Positions 5,146 to 6,923 of a stretch of 6,923 nt of DNA are shown here, in pieces. This DNA comes from Paracoccaceae bacterium (GTDB lineage Bacteria; Pseudomonadota; Alphaproteobacteria; Rhodobacterales; Rhodobacteraceae): positions 1 through 6,923 of the forward strand of contig JAFGVZ010000056.1 of NCBI GenBank assembly GCA_016937725.1, read 5' to 3'. The notes under the pieces were generated by a model. That model did not search any database, was not told the DNA's origin, and saw only the letters and a list, made by a program, of their open reading frames with translations. The stretch's first letter is position 1. The number at the start of each line of letters is the position of its first letter. Both the position numbers and the translations under genes were made by a program.

Positions 5146-6039
5146 ATGCCCCGCGACAACTCCGTGGATTTTCGCACCCGTATGCAAGAGTATTTACCGA
5201 AGCTGGTGCTTGCACCGTCCTTCGCGCTCGTGCTGCTCTTTGTCTACGGTTTCATTGCCTTCACGATCTACCTTAGCTTTACCGACAGCCGGATGCTGCC
5301 AAGCTATGGCTGGCTGGGTTGGGAGAACTATTCGCGCCTGTTCCGTATCCGCGAATGGGACGTGGCGATCACCAATCTTGCGATTTTCGCATCGCTCTAC
5401 ATTGTGATCTGCACGCTGATCGGCTTGATGCTGGCGATCTTCCTTGACCAGAAAATCCGCGGCGAAGGTGTGCTGCGTCCGATTTTCCTCTATCCGATGG
5501 CGCTGTCCTTCATCGTGACCGGCACGGCATGGAAATGGTTTCTGGACCCCGGCATCGGCATTGAAAACACCATGCACCTATGGGGCTGGGAAAGTTTCGA
5601 GTTCAACTGGATCAAGGACCGCGAGATGGCGATTTATACCATCGTCATCGCGGCGGTCTGGCAGACATCGGGCTTCGTGATGGCCATGTTCTTGGCGGGC
5701 TTGCGCGGGATCGACAATGAAATCCTGAAAGCGGCGCAGATGGATGGCGCGTCCAGCTTCCAGCTTTACCGCCGTATCATCATTCCGCTTCTGCGGCCCG
5801 CCTTCCTGTCGGCTTTCGTGATTCTAAGTCACCTTGCGATCAAGTCTTATGACCTTGTTATCGCGCTCACGGGTGGCGGCCCCGGCAATGCCACGGCGGT
5901 GCCCGCGACCTTCATGTATTCCTACACCTTCACGCGCAATCAGATGGGGATCGGTGCGGCGTCAGCAGTTATCATGCTGATGACGATTGCCGCGATCATG
6001 GTCCCCTATCTGTATGCCGAATTGCGGGAGAAGAAGTGA
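5146..6039 (+). CDS. gtsB: Sugar ABC transporter permease, GtsB/MalF-like (CUT1 family)
   Basis: The inner-membrane protein has 297 residues and six likely membrane helices at about 20-45, 76-100, 112-130, 161-184, 218-238 and 270-290. The cytoplasmic coupling loop (EAA motif) that docks on the ATPase is at about 192-214: EILKAAQMDGASSFQLY and then IIIPLLRP, with the invariant G201. Segments such as YLPKLVLAPS (16-25), IFLDQKIRGEG (98-108), YPMALSFIVTGTAWKW (116-131), MAMFLAGLRGID (179-190) and GGGPGNATAVPA (243-254) closely follow GtsB of Pseudomonas as I recall it. With the second permease it forms the translocation pore. The stop TGA shares one base with the ATG of the next gene (TGATG), so the two permeases are translationally coupled. 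An isolated AACGTT at 5114-5119 lies in its leader. The symbol is given by similarity. Confidence 0.92.
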   Translation: MPRDNSVDFRTRMQEYLPKLVLAPSFALVLLFVYGFIAFTIYLSFTDSRMLPSYGWLGWENYSRLFRIREWDVAITNLAIFASLYIVICTLIGLMLAIFLDQKIRGEGVLRPIFLYPMALSFIVTGTAWKWFLDPGIGIENTMHLWGWESFEFNWIKDREMAIYTIVIAAVWQTSGFVMAMFLAGLRGIDNEILKAAQMDGASSFQLYRRIIIPLLRPAFLSAFVILSHLAIKSYDLVIALTGGGPGNATAVPATFMYSYTFTRNQMGIGAASAVIMLMTIAAIMVPYLYAELREKK

Positions 6040-6920
6040 TGGCCATTGCCTCGCAAGACAACGCCGCGTCTTTCGGCAAGGTTGGGCGCACCTTCGTCTA
6101 CCTGCTGTTGTTGCTGTTCGCGCTGTTCTACCTCTTGCCCTTTTTCATCATGCTGGTGAACTCGGTCAAACCGCTGGGAGAGATCACGGGCGGCAACATG
6201 ATCGCGCTGCCGAAGGAATGGACATTTCAGCCGTGGCTCTCGGCATGGTCCACCGCGCAGATCGGCGTAGAACCCACAGGGCTGCGGCCCTATTTCTGGA
6301 ACTCGATCAGCATGGTCGTGCCAGCCGTGATCATCGCTACCATTCTGGGCGCGCTGAACGGCTACGTGCTGACCAAATGGCGCTTCCGGGGCGATACGAT
6401 CATCTTCGGGCTGATGCTGTTTTCCTGCTTCATCCCGTTCCAGATCGTGCTGATCCCGATGGCGCGTATTCTTGGGCTGCTGGGCATTAGCGGGACGACG
6501 ACGGGTCTGGTGCTGGTGCATGTGGTCTACGGTATCGGCTTTGCGACGCTTTATTTCCGCAATTACTACGCTGCCTTCCCTACGGAACTAGTGCGCGCGG
6601 CGCAGATTGACGGGGCAGGGTTCTTCCAGATTTTCTACCGCATCCTGTTGCCCTCTTCGGGGCCGATTGCGGTGGTCTGCGTGATCTGGCTGTTCACCAA
6701 TATCTGGAACGACTTCCTGTTCGGGGCCTCCTTCGCCTCGGGCGATGCCGCGCCGATGACGGTCGCGCTGAACAACCTTGTTAACTCTTCCACCGGTGTG
6801 CGGGAATACAATGTCCATTTCGCAGGCGCGATCTTGGCCGCATTGCCCACGCTTCTTGTCTACATCGTCGCCGGGCGCTTCTTCGTGCGCGGTCTGATGG
6901 CCGGCTCTGTGAAAGGCTGA
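6039..6920 (+). CDS. gtsC: Sugar ABC transporter permease, GtsC/MalG-like (CUT1 family)
   Basis: The inner-membrane protein has 293 residues. Likely membrane helices are at about 17-40, 87-110, 118-140, 152-172, 207-229 and 262-285. The EAA coupling loop is at about 183-205, with ELVRAAQIDGAGFFQIF followed by RILLPSSGP and the invariant G192. LNGYVLTKWRFRG (106-118), FIPFQIVLIP (131-140), TTTGLVLVHVVYG (153-165), NIWNDFLFG (221-229) and TVALNNLVNSSTG (241-253) match GtsC of Pseudomonas as I recall it. ATG 6039 is preferred, with GGAG at 6027-6030 8 nt upstream; a GTG at 6036 is possible and would add one residue. The gene ends 3 nt before the window does. A MalK/GtsD-type ATPase gene is needed for transport and probably follows. 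The symbol is given by similarity. Confidence 0.92.
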   Translation: MAIASQDNAASFGKVGRTFVYLLLLLFALFYLLPFFIMLVNSVKPLGEITGGNMIALPKEWTFQPWLSAWSTAQIGVEPTGLRPYFWNSISMVVPAVIIATILGALNGYVLTKWRFRGDTIIFGLMLFSCFIPFQIVLIPMARILGLLGISGTTTGLVLVHVVYGIGFATLYFRNYYAAFPTELVRAAQIDGAGFFQIFYRILLPSSGPIAVVCVIWLFTNIWNDFLFGASFASGDAAPMTVALNNLVNSSTGVREYNVHFAGAILAALPTLLVYIVAGRFFVRGLMAGSVKG

Positions 6921-6923
6921 TCT

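Noticed and set aside
1..6923. CRISPR array, transposon ends, phage or toxin-antitoxin genes
   Set aside because: I saw no regularly spaced repeats, transposase or integrase motifs, tRNA-associated attachment sites or small paired ORFs; the window is accounted for by metabolic, regulatory and transport genes.

Overview
The window is GC-rich, densely coding DNA with short overlaps between co-directional genes. Codon use, strong AGGAGG-type ribosome binding sites and protein families suggest an alphaproteobacterium, most likely Rhodobacteraceae (Roseobacter/Paracoccus-like). This assignment is an inference from the look of the proteins; no rRNA or marker gene is present. There is no rRNA, tRNA, CRISPR array, insertion sequence or phage gene.

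Layout. (1) Positions 1-2555, + strand: the 3' end of a three-gene acyl-CoA/aldehyde module. It holds the C-terminus of a fused acyl-CoA:acetate/3-ketoacid CoA-transferase, an enoyl-CoA hydratase/isomerase (crotonase) family protein and an NAD(P)-dependent aldehyde dehydrogenase. Stops and starts overlap or abut (ATGA at 258-261, TGA|ATG at 1023-1028), so this is almost certainly one operon whose promoter lies outside the window. (2) Positions 2564-3583, - strand: a LacI-family repressor gene, convergent with the aldehyde dehydrogenase with only 8 bp between the stop codons. (3) Positions 3584-3810: the only substantial intergenic region (227 bp), a divergent control region with two near-identical 15-bp operator-like sites, one in each promoter. 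(4) Positions 3811-6920, + strand: a CUT1-type sugar ABC importer closely resembling the glucose importer GtsABC of Pseudomonas, with the periplasmic binding protein followed by two permeases. The ATPase gene (MalK/GtsD type) is not in the window and is expected just beyond the right edge.

Working model (inference): the LacI-type protein represses its own gene and the divergent sugar importer through the two operators, and a sugar or sugar derivative releases it. A very stable GCAA-tetraloop hairpin between the binding-protein gene and the first permease gene would let the binding protein be made in excess. The CoA-transferase/hydratase/aldehyde dehydrogenase operon is a separate unit pointing at the regulator gene; its substrate cannot be named from sequence alone.

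Overall this is a fairly ordinary metabolic and transport region. I found no undescribed defence, mobile or RNA-guided system. The points most worth a second look are the operator pair, the intercistronic hairpin, and an apparent loss of a sugar-contacting lysine in the binding protein, which could mean the ligand is not glucose.
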